DNA of 64,000 nucleotides from Dehalococcoidia bacterium (GTDB taxonomy: Bacteria > Chloroflexota > Dehalococcoidia > Tepidiformales > Tepidiformaceae): assembly GCA_003104995.1 (NCBI GenBank), contig PQAO01000023.1, positions 1-64,000 of the forward strand, written 5' to 3'. The notes beneath the pieces are model-generated. The model had not been told where the DNA came from and searched no databases. It worked only from the letters and a program-made list of their open reading frames with translations. Positions within the stretch are counted from its first letter, which is position 1. Every line of letters begins with the position of its first letter. The position numbers were made by a program, and so were the translations under genes. This document shows, piece by piece, positions 33,139-41,664 of this stretch.

Positions 33139-33204
33139 CCTCGCATTTCACCCTTCGCCCCTTCCCCGGTGGCGTTCCCCCGCCACAGCCACTAATCTCC
33201 GCCC

Positions 33205-34629
33205 ATGCCCGTACCCGCCGGCTCGGCCGGAGCCGCCGCCACCTACCACACCGGCGTCCTCGTTGCCGGTGGCGGCATCGCCGGCCTCTCCGCCGCCGTC
33301 TCCGCCCGCCAGTCCGCCGCCGAAGTCATCCTCATCGAAAAAGCGCCGCCCGAGGGCCGCGGCGGCAACACCCGCTTCGCCGACGCCCAGATGCGCTTCC
33401 CCCACGAAGCCGACGAGTTCGGCCCCCGCGATTACACCGCCGCCGGCATGTTCGATGACCTCATGCGCATCTCCCGCGGCCGCGCCAACGCCGGCCTCAT
33501 CCGCACCCTCTGCGACAACGCCCGCGACACAGCAGAGTGGCTCACCGCTATGGGCCTCGAATGGGAGCCTGGCTACCCCCACACCGCCGGCTATCGCCGT
33601 AGCCCCAAATCCGGCGGCCAGGGGCTTGTCGACCTCCTCTATCGGAGGCTCGAAGGGCTCGGCGGCATCGTCGCTTACGAAACCTGCGCCATCGACCTCA
33701 TCGTCAGCGGGGACGGCTCGATCGCCGGCGTCCGGGCCCGCAGCCCCGAGGGCATCGTCGACATCTACGCCTCCGGGGGCGTGGTCCTCGCCTCGGGCGG
33801 CTTCCAGGCGAACGTCGAGATGCGCGTCCGCTACCTGGGCCGCTTCGCAGACTCGCTCATCCTCCGCGGCAGCCGCTACAACACCGGCGAGGGCATCCGC
33901 ATGGCCATCGCCGCCGGCGCCCAGCCCGCGGGCCAGTGGGGCGACTACCACTCCGCCGTCCTCGATGCCCGTTCGCCGAAGATCGAGTGCGGTGTGACCG
34001 CCCTCTACAACTACCAGATGGGCATCTTCATCGACCAGTCCGGCCACCGCTTCCTCGATGAGGGCGAGGATTTCCGCGACCACACCTACGTGAAGTTCAG
34101 CAAGTTCATCGTCGAACAGGCCGGCGGCGAGGCCTGGTGCCTCTTCGACCAGAAGGCCTACCAGCGGGAGGAGTTCGCCCGCGCCTGGCGCCCTGTTGGC
34201 CCACCCGTCGAAGCCAACACGCTCAAGGAAATGGCGGAGAAGATGGGCCTGCCCGCCGAGAACATCATGGACACCATCGCCAACTTCAACGCCGCCGTGC
34301 AACCGGGTGACTACGACCTCGACCGGCTCGATGGGAAGCGCACCATTGGGATCACCCCGCCGAAGAGCAACTGGGCCCTCCCGCTCGACACCCCGCCCTA
34401 CGTCGCCATCCCCGTCACCGGCGGCATCACCTTCACCTTCGGGGGCCTCAAGTGCGACACCCTCGCCCGCGTGATCGATACGCGCGGCCAGGTGATGGCG
34501 GGCCTCTATGCCGCAGGCGAACCGATGGGCGAGATCTTCTACTACAACTACCCGGGCGCCAGTTCGGTCATTCGCGGCGCCGTCTACGGGCGCATCGCCG
34601 GCAGGGACGCGGCCGCGCGCGCGGTGTAG
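33205..34629 (+). CDS. FAD-dependent dehydrogenase, fumarate-reductase/tricarballylate type
   Basis: 474 residues. FAD-binding glycine motif GGGIAGLSAAVSARQ near residue 22, then ARQSAAEVILIEKAPPEGRGGNT-type second strand. The protein has the flavoprotein capping domain and the C-terminal AGGI/F-like GLYAAGEPMGEIFYYNYPGA followed by SSVIRGAVYGRIAG, which places it in the succinate dehydrogenase/fumarate reductase flavoprotein superfamily near TcuA. Active-site residues such as Arg and His in GITFTFGGLKCD cannot be fixed by eye. TAATCT six bases before the ATG suggests leaderless expression. It is monocistronic, with no iron-sulphur partner nearby, so it is probably a soluble oxidase or reductase. 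Confidence 0.88.
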   Translation: MPVPAGSAGAAATYHTGVLVAGGGIAGLSAAVSARQSAAEVILIEKAPPEGRGGNTRFADAQMRFPHEADEFGPRDYTAAGMFDDLMRISRGRANAGLIRTLCDNARDTAEWLTAMGLEWEPGYPHTAGYRRSPKSGGQGLVDLLYRRLEGLGGIVAYETCAIDLIVSGDGSIAGVRARSPEGIVDIYASGGVVLASGGFQANVEMRVRYLGRFADSLILRGSRYNTGEGIRMAIAAGAQPAGQWGDYHSAVLDARSPKIECGVTALYNYQMGIFIDQSGHRFLDEGEDFRDHTYVKFSKFIVEQAGGEAWCLFDQKAYQREEFARAWRPVGPPVEANTLKEMAEKMGLPAENIMDTIANFNAAVQPGDYDLDRLDGKRTIGITPPKSNWALPLDTPPYVAIPVTGGITFTFGGLKCDTLARVIDTRGQVMAGLYAAGEPMGEIFYYNYPGASSVIRGAVYGRIAGRDAAARAV

Positions 34630-34681
34630 CCCGGGGTGCGAACCCCTTTCCTTGCGGCGTTTCACAGCCGATATATCCAAC

Positions 34682-34948
34682 ATGGCTACCTTCTGGCTCT
34701 GGGGGCTCCGCAACCCCGCGATCCTGCTCGCCGGCCTCGCAGCCCTGGCCGGCTACACGGGCGCCGCCGACTGGTCGATCGCGATGGTCGTAGTCCTTGG
34801 CTTCGGCATCATCGCCGAGGTCGCCAACCGCTTCGGCCGGCGCGCCCTCGCGAGGAAACGCCGCAAGCGCGCGGCCGTGCTGGCCCTCCGGTCGGCTGCC
34901 GAAGTCCGCGACCGCTTCCGGACAGAACACCAGCACAAGGCCGCCTGA
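34682..34948 (+). CDS. Small membrane protein with basic tail
   Basis: 88 residues. Two closely spaced hydrophobic segments, GLRNPAILLAGLAALAGYTG and WSIAMVVVLGFGIIAEVAN, then a strongly basic cytoplasmic tail (RRALARKRRKRA) and an amphipathic helix. No recognised family. It lies 52 bases after the flavoprotein gene; a functional link is possible but unproven. Confidence 0.6.
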   Translation: MATFWLWGLRNPAILLAGLAALAGYTGAADWSIAMVVVLGFGIIAEVANRFGRRALARKRRKRAAVLALRSAAEVRDRFRTEHQHKAA

Positions 34949-35015
34949 TCCGCCCCACCTCCCGGGCGCCAGTGCGGCTGTCGCTGCCGCCGGAACCTGC
35001 TAGGCTACGCGCGCT

Positions 35016-35291
35016 ATGGAGCGGTGGACGTTCCTCACCAACCACGCACACGTCCTGCTCTGCATCGCGGCCGACTCCGGGGTGCGGCTTCGCGACGTCG
35101 CCGAAAAGGTGGGCATCACCGAGCGCGCCACCCAGCGCATCGTCGCGGACCTCGTGGAAGCGGGCTACCTGACGCGGACCCGGGTGGGGCGGCGCAACCA
35201 GTACGAAATCCACCCCTGGCTGCCGCTCCGCCACCCTGTCGAGCAGTCGCGTGAGGCGGGCGACCTGGTCCGGCTCCTCAGGCAATCCTGA
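35016..35291 (+). CDS. Winged-helix transcriptional regulator (91 residues)
   Basis: Single winged-helix domain of MarR/IclR-like type: FLTNHAHVLLCIAADSGVRL, then DVAEKVGITERATQRIVADL as helix-turn-helix, and the wing TRTRVGRRNQYEIHP. Similar short proteins occur in archaea and Chloroflexota. A TAGGCT box nine bases before the ATG suggests leaderless expression. It stands alone, 58 bases before tRNA-Thr. Confidence 0.8.
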   Translation: MERWTFLTNHAHVLLCIAADSGVRLRDVAEKVGITERATQRIVADLVEAGYLTRTRVGRRNQYEIHPWLPLRHPVEQSREAGDLVRLLRQS

Positions 35292-35349
35292 CGCACCTCC
35301 CCGGCCATTCACCTAAGCCGGAGGCTCCGGTACCATTAATTATTCAGAC

Positions 35350-35425
35350 GCCTCGATAGCTCAGTTGGTAGAGCGAGCGATTCGTAATCGCTAGGTCCAC
35401 GGTTCGAATCCGTGTCGAGGCTCCA
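35350..35425 (+). tRNA. tRNA-Thr (anticodon CGT)
   Basis: 76 nt with encoded CCA. Acceptor GCCTCGA / TCGAGGC with discriminator T, D-arm TAGCTCAGTTGGTAGAGC, anticodon stem AGCGA / TCGCT with loop TTCGTAA giving CGT for ACG codons, and T-loop GGTTCGAATCC. Confidence 0.95.
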
Positions 35426-35725
35426 ACCCCCTCCCCGCTCGTGCCCATTTCCGATCGCCGATTGCCGATTCGCGCCCGCACCCAACCTGCGGACCCTCCG
35501 ATCCCACATCCGAACCTGCGAGCCCCGCGCGTCAGCCAAGGGACACGCACCGGGGCCAGCAATCGCAATCCCCTCGCCCGCCCGGAACGCGGCGCCGCGC
35601 CGACGGGGGCGTATGGCTTTACCCCTACCCCCTACGACGTAGGACGACCGACAACCGCAGGCCCTTCCCCCGAACGCCGTCTCGCGCGGCGGATCACTCG
35701 AACATCCACCGGTATCCGGGGCGGG
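35426..35725. other. Intergenic stretch with a degenerate heptamer repeat
   Basis: After the tRNA, CCGATCG-CCGATTG-CCGATTC units at 35451-35474 belong to the dispersed heptamer family. The rest, to the end of the HEPN-type gene, shows frames on both strands with low-complexity Pro/Arg/Gly composition, and nothing convincing. Confidence 0.6.
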
Positions 35726-36094
35726 TCACGGGCTCTCCCAGTCGGCCGAACACAAGCGCTTCACGTTTTCAGCGAGCGCTCGAGCCCGGTCCACGCTCGT
35801 GGCAGTTACGTCGTCCCTATAGTCGTAGTCCGCGGTGTTGCGCAACCTGCGGAGGTTGTCCAACGCGATACTTGCGGAGCCGCGTTTGTTCTCTGTGAGC
35901 GCGCGGAGCACCTGGACGTGGTCAGTTCCGTCTTCGCGTGGCACCAGCAGGCCGTTCCGCGCCAGTGCCAGCAGCGATTCGCCGAACATCGCGTAGTAGA
36001 GACGACCGACCGCAGTTCTCCGCTCGGCTTCCGTCGTACCTGCCTCGGCCAGGTGGTTTCCGAGCGCGTCCCACTCCAACGGTCGAAATGCCAT
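35726..36094 (-). CDS. HEPN-domain protein
   Basis: 122 residues from ATG 36094. All-helical with the HEPN hallmarks TAVGRLYYAMFGESLLALA and, near the C-terminus, NLRRLRNTADYDYRDDVT followed by RARALAENVKRL. The RX4-6H RNase motif of toxic HEPN proteins is not present at the usual place: after RNTADY comes Asp rather than His. So it may be a non-catalytic or differently active member (COG1895/COG2250 type). It follows the 126-residue gene by 14 bases; the two look like a toxin-antitoxin or antiviral pair. Confidence 0.75.
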   Translation of the reverse strand: MAFRPLEWDALGNHLAEAGTTEAERRTAVGRLYYAMFGESLLALARNGLLVPREDGTDHVQVLRALTENKRGSASIALDNLRRLRNTADYDYRDDVTATSVDRARALAENVKRLCSADWESP

Positions 36095-36108
36095 CGAGGT
36101 TCGAACTC

Positions 36109-36489
36109 CTACACTTCGAAGGTTATCTGGCTCACGATGTCGTGGCTGAGGTCGGGGTGCGCTTCGACCGCGCTTTCCATCACCCGGCCAGCCATGTCCA
36201 GCGTTGCGAGCCAGGCTTCGCTCCCGATCTCGCCCGGCTCTCGAATCGAGAGGACCAACTGGCGCCAGTCGGACACTTCCGGATCGGCCACCCCTTTGAT
36301 GCATGCGATCGAGAGTGGCGTCCGGGCAAGCGTTTTTCCAACCGCTGAGAGCGCTACCAGGTTCAGGTGCGGCAGCACGGCCTCGACCGACGGGTCGATG
36401 CGAGCACCTTTCGCGGCGCCGCCAAGCGCCGAGGCTATCACCGCGATGCTTTCGGCAGGTGACAAGGGAGCGCTCTGCGGCCGCGCCAT
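36109..36489 (-). CDS. Hypothetical partner of the HEPN protein
   Basis: 126 residues from ATG 36489, with AGGAGGT five bases upstream (the strongest ribosome site nearby; an ATG at 36513 is also in frame). Ala/Leu-rich: SPAESIAVIASALGGAAKGA, then a segment with PHLNLVALSAVGKTL, KGVADPEVSDWRQLVLSIRE, and an acidic end PDLSHDIVSQITFEV. No nucleotidyltransferase (MNT) motif is visible, so it is not the usual HEPN partner. No family name. Operon position suggests co-function with the HEPN protein. Confidence 0.65.
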   Translation of the reverse strand: MARPQSAPLSPAESIAVIASALGGAAKGARIDPSVEAVLPHLNLVALSAVGKTLARTPLSIACIKGVADPEVSDWRQLVLSIREPGEIGSEAWLATLDMAGRVMESAVEAHPDLSHDIVSQITFEV

Positions 36490-36565
36490 CGGTGACCTCC
36501 TGGAGCTTCCCATCGTACACAACCCGGCCGGGGCCCGTGGGCGATGGGCCCGTGGTTGCCCCACT

Positions 36566-36985
36566 TCAGTGCGCGTAGACGTCGAGCTTTGTATCGAACC
36601 ACACGATGTGCAACACGTCCGCGCTGCGGAAGCCGATTAACCGCGTCTCGTCTCCAGCCCGGAACACAAGGAAGTGTTGCACATCCTCGGTAATCGTCTG
36701 GGGGATCGGTACGCTGATCCGGCTGCGGGGGATCTTCTCGAATCCAAGGCCTTGTCGTGGCGCCTGGAGTAATTCCCCCCAAGTCAGCCGACTCCTCCGC
36801 CAGAGGGCGTCCGCGAACACCGAACGGGCAGTTGCTTCGCAAGAATCAATGCAGTGAAGGCCCGCCACCATGTGGCACAGTGAGAAGTGGGGTCGGGCGC
36901 TGTTCGTCGAGCCCCTGTCGACGGCGCCTGGCGTGACCTTCATGCGTTGGCCGTGCTTGGGACTCGGTGGCGCGATTCGCTTCAT
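36566..36985 (-). CDS. Putative toxin partner of the Panacea-domain protein
   Basis: 139 residues from ATG 36985; ATG 36943 is an alternative. The C-terminal two-thirds match a pattern I associate with proteins of unknown biochemical activity in toxin-antitoxin contexts: LWRRSRLTWGELLQAPRQGL, then EKIPRSRISVPIPQTITEDV, FLVFRAGDETRLIGFRSADV and the end FDTKLDVYAH. It contains Cys and His residues in FSLCHMVAGLHCIDSC. It starts 27 bases after the Panacea gene ends, the usual antitoxin-toxin order. Toxicity is inferred from context only. Confidence 0.65.
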   Translation of the reverse strand: MKRIAPPSPKHGQRMKVTPGAVDRGSTNSARPHFSLCHMVAGLHCIDSCEATARSVFADALWRRSRLTWGELLQAPRQGLGFEKIPRSRISVPIPQTITEDVQHFLVFRAGDETRLIGFRSADVLHIVWFDTKLDVYAH

Positions 36986-37011
36986 GTATCTTGACCCGCT
37001 CGGAAGCGAAC

Positions 37012-37464
37012 CTAACTTATCGCCGCCGGCGGGGGGACAATATGCTGAGAGAAGTATGCCTGCATCGCGTGGTGTGAGATGGCCTCTCCTCGCTCAGTAT
37101 CCTTCCACGGTGGTTCGGCGTGAGTCATGTCACGCAGCTTCCAGGCCGAAAACTGCCCGTACACCTCCGCTACTTCATCCACGACTCCGCGCTCGTCCGG
37201 GCTCAGCGCATCAGCATCGAAGTGCTCTGGGATCGGAATCCCTGACCACCCATGCATCTTATAGGAGTGGTAGAGCATGGGGACGACCGGACCATGTTCC
37301 CAGGCTTCGATTCGTTCTTCGAATAGCGGCTTCCCGAAAAGCGCGAGGTTAAACCCCTGCGCGTAATAGCACAGCTTCTGAAGCTTCAGGTTGGTGATGC
37401 GTTCGCCTGCGTCTTCGTCCTGCATCACGAGCAGGTATGTTGCGACATCTCTCACTGTTGCCAT
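37012..37464 (-). CDS. Panacea-domain (DUF4065/SocA-like) antitoxin
   Basis: 150 residues from ATG 37464, AGAAGG seven bases upstream. Hallmarks of the domain: an N-terminal VRDVATYLLVM helix, NLKLQKLCYYAQGFNLALFG with its conserved KLQKLLYY-like centre, the EAWEHGPVVPMLYHSYK segment, and a C-terminal helix with WKLRDMTHAEPPWKDT. Panacea proteins neutralise many unrelated toxins. With the downstream gene this makes a complete type II-like module. The two modules here (HEPN pair and Panacea pair) stand back to back on the same strand. Confidence 0.88.
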   Translation of the reverse strand: MATVRDVATYLLVMQDEDAGERITNLKLQKLCYYAQGFNLALFGKPLFEERIEAWEHGPVVPMLYHSYKMHGWSGIPIPEHFDADALSPDERGVVDEVAEVYGQFSAWKLRDMTHAEPPWKDTERGEAISHHAMQAYFSQHIVPPPAAIS

Positions 37465-37668
37465 CACGTTGCCTTCTTCTACACCTTAACGGCATTCCGC
37501 GCACGAAGTTAACGGTGACGTAGCGCCGCGACACGAATTGCCGTGAAATCCTCACCTTCGCCTGGCCGAGTGGGCAATGCCGGAACTTGAACCGCCGGTT
37601 CCGTAAGGTGTCCGAAGCCCGGTGCAGCGGGAGGGCGGCTCGCTTGGCCCCTTCGAATTTGGCCCCCC

Positions 37669-38685
37669 TCAACGCTCCCCCAGCGCGGCCGCCCGCTCAC
37701 GCCACTCCGGGAACACTGCATCCAGCCCCCAACGCCGGACCGTCTCCGCCGGCCGCTGCAGGTGGGCCAGCACATCCGCGCCCGCCTGCTCGAACACCCG
37801 CTCGCGGTCCGATAGCGCCGCCACCAGCCAGCCCGCCGGGTTGCGCACCCCGCCGCGGCGTAGCTCCGCCGACAGTTCGCCCAGCGCGCCGAGCACCCGC
37901 ACCGGGCCGTGCGAGGCCAGCAACGCCCCCGGCGAATCGACCCCCAGCTCGCGCAGGGCGCGCAAAATCTGCTCGCGCGAATCCCCGGATGGATGGTGGT
38001 GGATCTCCATACCCTCCGGGTCTGGGAGAAGATCAGGATCTCCACCACCACCATTCGCATGCGCGCGGGATTCGGAAGGGGCGGCAGTTTCTGCACCCCC
38101 GTGAACCTGGGGGGTGGCACTTTCCGCACCCCCTTCGAGGGCCGGAACAACGCCCCGGCCGGGGCCACCTGGTCCTGGTACAACGCCCCAGGCCGGCGGT
38201 TCGTAACCGGCGCTGTAGCCACGCGCTGCGCCCGCCCGTGGAGGTTCGTGCACGCGCAGCACCCCGAGCGAAACGAGCTCCGCCACGGCCGCGTCCAGCG
38301 CCCGCTTCGAAGCGCCGGTCAGCCGCGGCAGCTGGCCGCACCAGTAGGCCCGCCGGGCGCCCGTCTCGGGGTCCACCACCGGCGTCCCGTGGCGGAACAG
38401 TTTGAGCGCGAGCAGCAGCGGCACACCGCCCCGGGACCGCGCCGGCAATTCGTCGACCACCCAGTCCGGCAGCCACGGGGGTTGAAGCAACAGCCCGGCC
38501 GCTGCGTCGATGCCTCCGGGCCCGTGGAGCGCGCGGGGCCCCAGGACAACCTTCCCGGGCAGCCAGCGGCAGCTCGCCTCCACCAGCTCGATTGGCGCGC
38601 CGGTCTCGATCACGACCACGTACTGCACGGTCCGAACCTCCACACCGGGCCCACCCGGGAGGGCAACGTAGGACCCCCGGTCCAT
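37669..38685 (-). CDS. HTH-domain protein of possible mobile-element origin
   Basis: 338 residues from ATG 38685 (a TTG at 38694 is possible). The N-terminal half (about 70-160) contains a helix-turn-helix region with LPRLTGASKRALDAAVAELV and LGVLRVHEP. A Gly/Pro/Ala-rich linker of about 70 residues follows. The C-terminal part ELGVDSPGALLASHGPVRVL then ELRRGGVRNPAGWLVAALSD resembles segments in replication-organiser-like proteins of plasmids and conjugative elements. No integrase or relaxase is nearby, so if it comes from such an element only this gene remains. Function not assignable. Confidence 0.6.
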   Translation of the reverse strand: MDRGSYVALPGGPGVEVRTVQYVVVIETGAPIELVEASCRWLPGKVVLGPRALHGPGGIDAAAGLLLQPPWLPDWVVDELPARSRGGVPLLLALKLFRHGTPVVDPETGARRAYWCGQLPRLTGASKRALDAAVAELVSLGVLRVHEPPRAGAARGYSAGYEPPAWGVVPGPGGPGRGVVPALEGGAESATPQVHGGAETAAPSESRAHANGGGGDPDLLPDPEGMEIHHHPSGDSREQILRALRELGVDSPGALLASHGPVRVLGALGELSAELRRGGVRNPAGWLVAALSDRERVFEQAGADVLAHLQRPAETVRRWGLDAVFPEWRERAAALGER

Positions 38686-38749
38686 TCGCCACAACCCCGC
38701 GGCGTCATCGCGTCACCGGTTGTCCGGCAACGCCGTATCCTCGTCCGCG

Positions 38750-39259
38750 GTGCGCCCTCTCGCTGTTGGCCTTTGCTTCCTCGCCCTTCTCTTCGTGGCC
38801 TGTGCCGGTAGAACTCCGAGCAGGCCCGATGGCTCGCGCCTCCCCCCGGGCGTTGTCTGCGAATGGACGCCCGTCGTCCGTGTCGTTGATGGCGACACGA
38901 TCCGCGTGCTGCGCGATGGCGCCGAAGAGCGTGTCCGCTACATCGGCGTCGATACCCCTGAACTCGCCCATCCCACGCACGGCGTGGAGCCCTTCGGTCC
39001 CGAGGCTGCCGCCTACAACGAGGAACTGGTCGATGGCCGCTCCCTCTGCCTCGAAACCGATGTATCCGACCGCGATCGGTTCGGGCGCCTCCTGCGGTAT
39101 GCGTGGCTCGAAGACGGCACGATGGTCAACGAGTTGCTGGTCGCGGCGGGCATGGCGCGGGTTGCCACGTTTCCCCCGGACGTGAAGTACACCGAGAGCC
39201 TGCTCCTCCCGGCGCAACAGGCCGCAGCCGAAGCGGGACGCGGGCTCTGGGGAAGATAG
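38750..39259 (+). CDS. Thermonuclease-family (SNase-like) lipoprotein
   Basis: 169 residues from GTG 38750: this start gives a clean lipoprotein signal (MRPLAVGLCFLALLFVAC) and is preceded by TATCCT eight bases upstream; the TTG at 38720 would spoil the signal. Mature OB-fold nuclease core: VVRVVDGDTIRVLRDGAEER, VRYIGVDTPE with the catalytic Arg/Asp/Glu positions, and later DRFGRLLRYAW with the second catalytic Arg. Extracytoplasmic nuclease, probably for DNA scavenging. Confidence 0.88.
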   Translation: MRPLAVGLCFLALLFVACAGRTPSRPDGSRLPPGVVCEWTPVVRVVDGDTIRVLRDGAEERVRYIGVDTPELAHPTHGVEPFGPEAAAYNEELVDGRSLCLETDVSDRDRFGRLLRYAWLEDGTMVNELLVAAGMARVATFPPDVKYTESLLLPAQQAAAEAGRGLWGR

Positions 39260-39536
39260 GGCGGCGGCCGGAGCAGACCTGGCAGCCCTGGGCGCCGGGC
39301 CCGAAAGAGATACGCGAATCGTTGTTCCGGACGCCCGGCCAGTATTTGTGTTCTCTTTAGCTGACTATAGAAACATTGATGATGGCGCTTTCCGTCGTTG
39401 CCAGGGGTTGACCGGAACCGCCGAGCGCCTCCTTATAGATGTATAAAGGTATGGTCGCTTCGGCGCGACAGATGAATCCTTCGCCGATTGTGCGACGTAC
39501 TATCTACATCGAATCACGTTGAGTGTAGGAGAATTC

Positions 39537-41318
39537 ATGGCAGAAAAATATTGGAATCGATACTGGAAAGAGCGCCCCACGCGCCGCCGCTTCCTCGGCG
39601 GCGCCGTTGCGACCGGCGCTGGCGCCGCGGGCCTCGCGCTCGTGGGCTGCGGCGACGATGACGACGACGACAACGGTGGCGGTGGCGGACTTGCAACGGC
39701 CACGCCTGGCGCCGACGCCACGGCCACGCCGTCCGATCCGTTTGCCGGCGCCAAGCGCGGTGGCACTTACCGCACGACCTGGACCGGCGACCCGCCAACC
39801 ATCGACCCGTACGGCAACCTTTCGTTCCTGACGAAGGGCTTCGCGGCCTACCCCTATAGCCGGCTCTTCAAGTACAACTCCGGCCCCGGCGTCAAGCAGT
39901 CCGACCTCCAGCCCGTGGGCGACCTCGCCGAATCGGCCGAGGCGAGCCCGGACGGCCTCGTCTGGACCATGAAGCTGAACCCGGCGGCCAAGTTCCACAA
40001 CGTGGCCCCCGTCAACGGCCGCGCCGTCACCAGCGACGACGTCAAGTTCTCCTGGGGCCGCGCAACCGCCGAGACGAACACGAACCGCGCCCAGGTGTCC
40101 TTCGTCGACAAGGTGGAGTACCCGGACGCCAGCACGGTCAAGTTCACCCTGAAGGCGCCGAACGCGGCCTTCCTCGATGTGCTCGCTGACGCGAACATCC
40201 TCTGGATCATGCCGACCGAAGCCGAGGGTGGCTTCGACCCGACGAAGCAGGCCATCGGCTCGGGCCCCTGGATGCTCGAGAGCTACACGCCGAGCGTGTC
40301 GCTCAAGTTCGCCAAGAACCCGGCCTGGCACTTCAATGGCTTCCCACTGATGGATCGCGTCGAGGGCGCCATCATCCCGGAGTACGCGAACCGCATCGCC
40401 CAATTCCAGGCTGGCAACACGGAAGTCGAAGGCATCACCGCCGAAGACATCGTCAACATCAAGAAGTCGATGCCCGGCATCAACCTCTACGGCGAAGTTT
40501 CCCAGCTCCTCAGCTTCGTGTTCTTTGACCCGGACCCGGCCTCGCCCTGGGCGAAGGACCCCCGCGTCAAGCAGGCCGTTTCGATGGCGATCGACCGCGC
40601 CGGCCTGATGGACCTCGGCTACAACGTGAACAAGTTGAAGGCCGAGGGCCTGGCCGTCAGCGAGCGCTGGAACAACCTCATCCCGGCCGGGATGGAGCGT
40701 TACTGGCTCGACCCGCGGAGTGCGGAACAGGGCGAATCGAAGAAGTTCTTCGAATACAACGTGGCCGAGGCCAAGGCCCTGCTCTCCGCCGCCGGCTTCG
40801 CCGATGGCTTCAGCGCGCCCTACCAGTACACCGCCAACCGCTACGGCGCGACCTTCAACGCCATCGCCGAGGCGCACATCAGCTTCCTGAACGACATCGG
40901 GATCAAGACGTCCACCGAGGTCCAGGACTACGCCTCCAAGTACATCACCCAGACGTTCGTCGGGAACTTCAAGGGCATCGCCTTCGGTTACCAGACGCCG
41001 TTCCCCGAGGCCGGCAACTACCCGAACCGTATGTTCACGGACAACCCGTCGAACCACTCGAAGATCGTTGACCCCGAGCTGGCCGAGCTGGCCGCCAAGC
41101 AGCAGCGGGAGCTCGACCCGGCCAAGCGCAAGGAGATCTTCTTCGAAATCCAGCGCAAGAACGCCGAGAAGATGCATTACATCCCCAGCAACGCGGGCGC
41201 TGGCACCGGCTGGACCGGCTACCAGGGCTGGGTAAAGAACATCGACATCCAGACCGTCCCCGGCGCCTACAGCGGCGCGACGGAGGAAATGCCGTTCATC
41301 TGGCTCGACAAGGCGTAA
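39537..41318 (+). CDS. Substrate-binding lipoprotein, peptide/nickel ABC family (locus 3, copy 1)
   Basis: 593 residues from ATG 39537 with AGGAG five bases upstream. N-terminus EKYWNRYWKERPTRRRFLGG, hydrophobic core and lipobox LVGC, then GDDDDDDNGGGG and an Ala/Thr linker. SBP motifs: RAVTSDDVKFSWGRATAE, AVSMAIDRAGLMDLGY and KYITQTFVGNFKGIAFGYQT. Close paralogue of the protein at 41665. The upstream region 39260-39536 has a TTGACC (39408) and TTATAG-rich stretch similar to that before 41665. A hairpin terminator follows, so this copy has its own transcript. Confidence 0.93.
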   Translation: MAEKYWNRYWKERPTRRRFLGGAVATGAGAAGLALVGCGDDDDDDNGGGGGLATATPGADATATPSDPFAGAKRGGTYRTTWTGDPPTIDPYGNLSFLTKGFAAYPYSRLFKYNSGPGVKQSDLQPVGDLAESAEASPDGLVWTMKLNPAAKFHNVAPVNGRAVTSDDVKFSWGRATAETNTNRAQVSFVDKVEYPDASTVKFTLKAPNAAFLDVLADANILWIMPTEAEGGFDPTKQAIGSGPWMLESYTPSVSLKFAKNPAWHFNGFPLMDRVEGAIIPEYANRIAQFQAGNTEVEGITAEDIVNIKKSMPGINLYGEVSQLLSFVFFDPDPASPWAKDPRVKQAVSMAIDRAGLMDLGYNVNKLKAEGLAVSERWNNLIPAGMERYWLDPRSAEQGESKKFFEYNVAEAKALLSAAGFADGFSAPYQYTANRYGATFNAIAEAHISFLNDIGIKTSTEVQDYASKYITQTFVGNFKGIAFGYQTPFPEAGNYPNRMFTDNPSNHSKIVDPELAELAAKQQRELDPAKRKEIFFEIQRKNAEKMHYIPSNAGAGTGWTGYQGWVKNIDIQTVPGAYSGATEEMPFIWLDKA

Positions 41319-41355
41319 ACCGCGCCTCGTCTGAGTCTCCCGGACACACCAGAAG

Positions 41356-41386
41356 GGGTGGGCCCACCAGTGGGTCCACCCTTTTT
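41356..41386 (+). terminator. Rho-independent terminator after binding protein copy 1 of locus 3
   Basis: GGGTGGGCCCA / TGGGTCCACCC, 11-bp stem with one G-T pair and CCAG loop, followed by five Ts. The clearest terminator in the window. Confidence 0.9.
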
Positions 41387-41534
41387 CGTTGCCTCGCAGC
41401 CGGGGCCGCGCTCACCAGGTTCGATCCGCGCCCCGTTATCCCTGCGATATGCGCGCATTTACCGTCCGGTAAGTCAATGGATTGGCGCGGGCTGAAAGCG
41501 CCCGCGTGGATAATTGTTCGAAGGTCGTGAACGG

Positions 41535-41563
41535 TTGACTGGAAGCGGGCCGGCCAGTACACA
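41535..41563 (+). promoter_or_regulatory. Promoter of the second binding-protein gene, locus 3
   Basis: TTGACT at 41535-41540, a spacer of 17, and TACACA at 41558-41563, giving a leader of about 95 bases. A TTGAC-GGAA and TTATAG-type pattern is shared with the region before 39537. The rest of 41387-41664 shows no gene. Confidence 0.6.
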
Positions 41564-41664
41564 TCCTCACTTATAGCTATAGAAACTATGGCGAAGATAG
41601 GGCAATCCTATCGGCCACCGGCGACGTACTGTCGGTGGAACCAGCACCACTCAGGGGGAATTTC

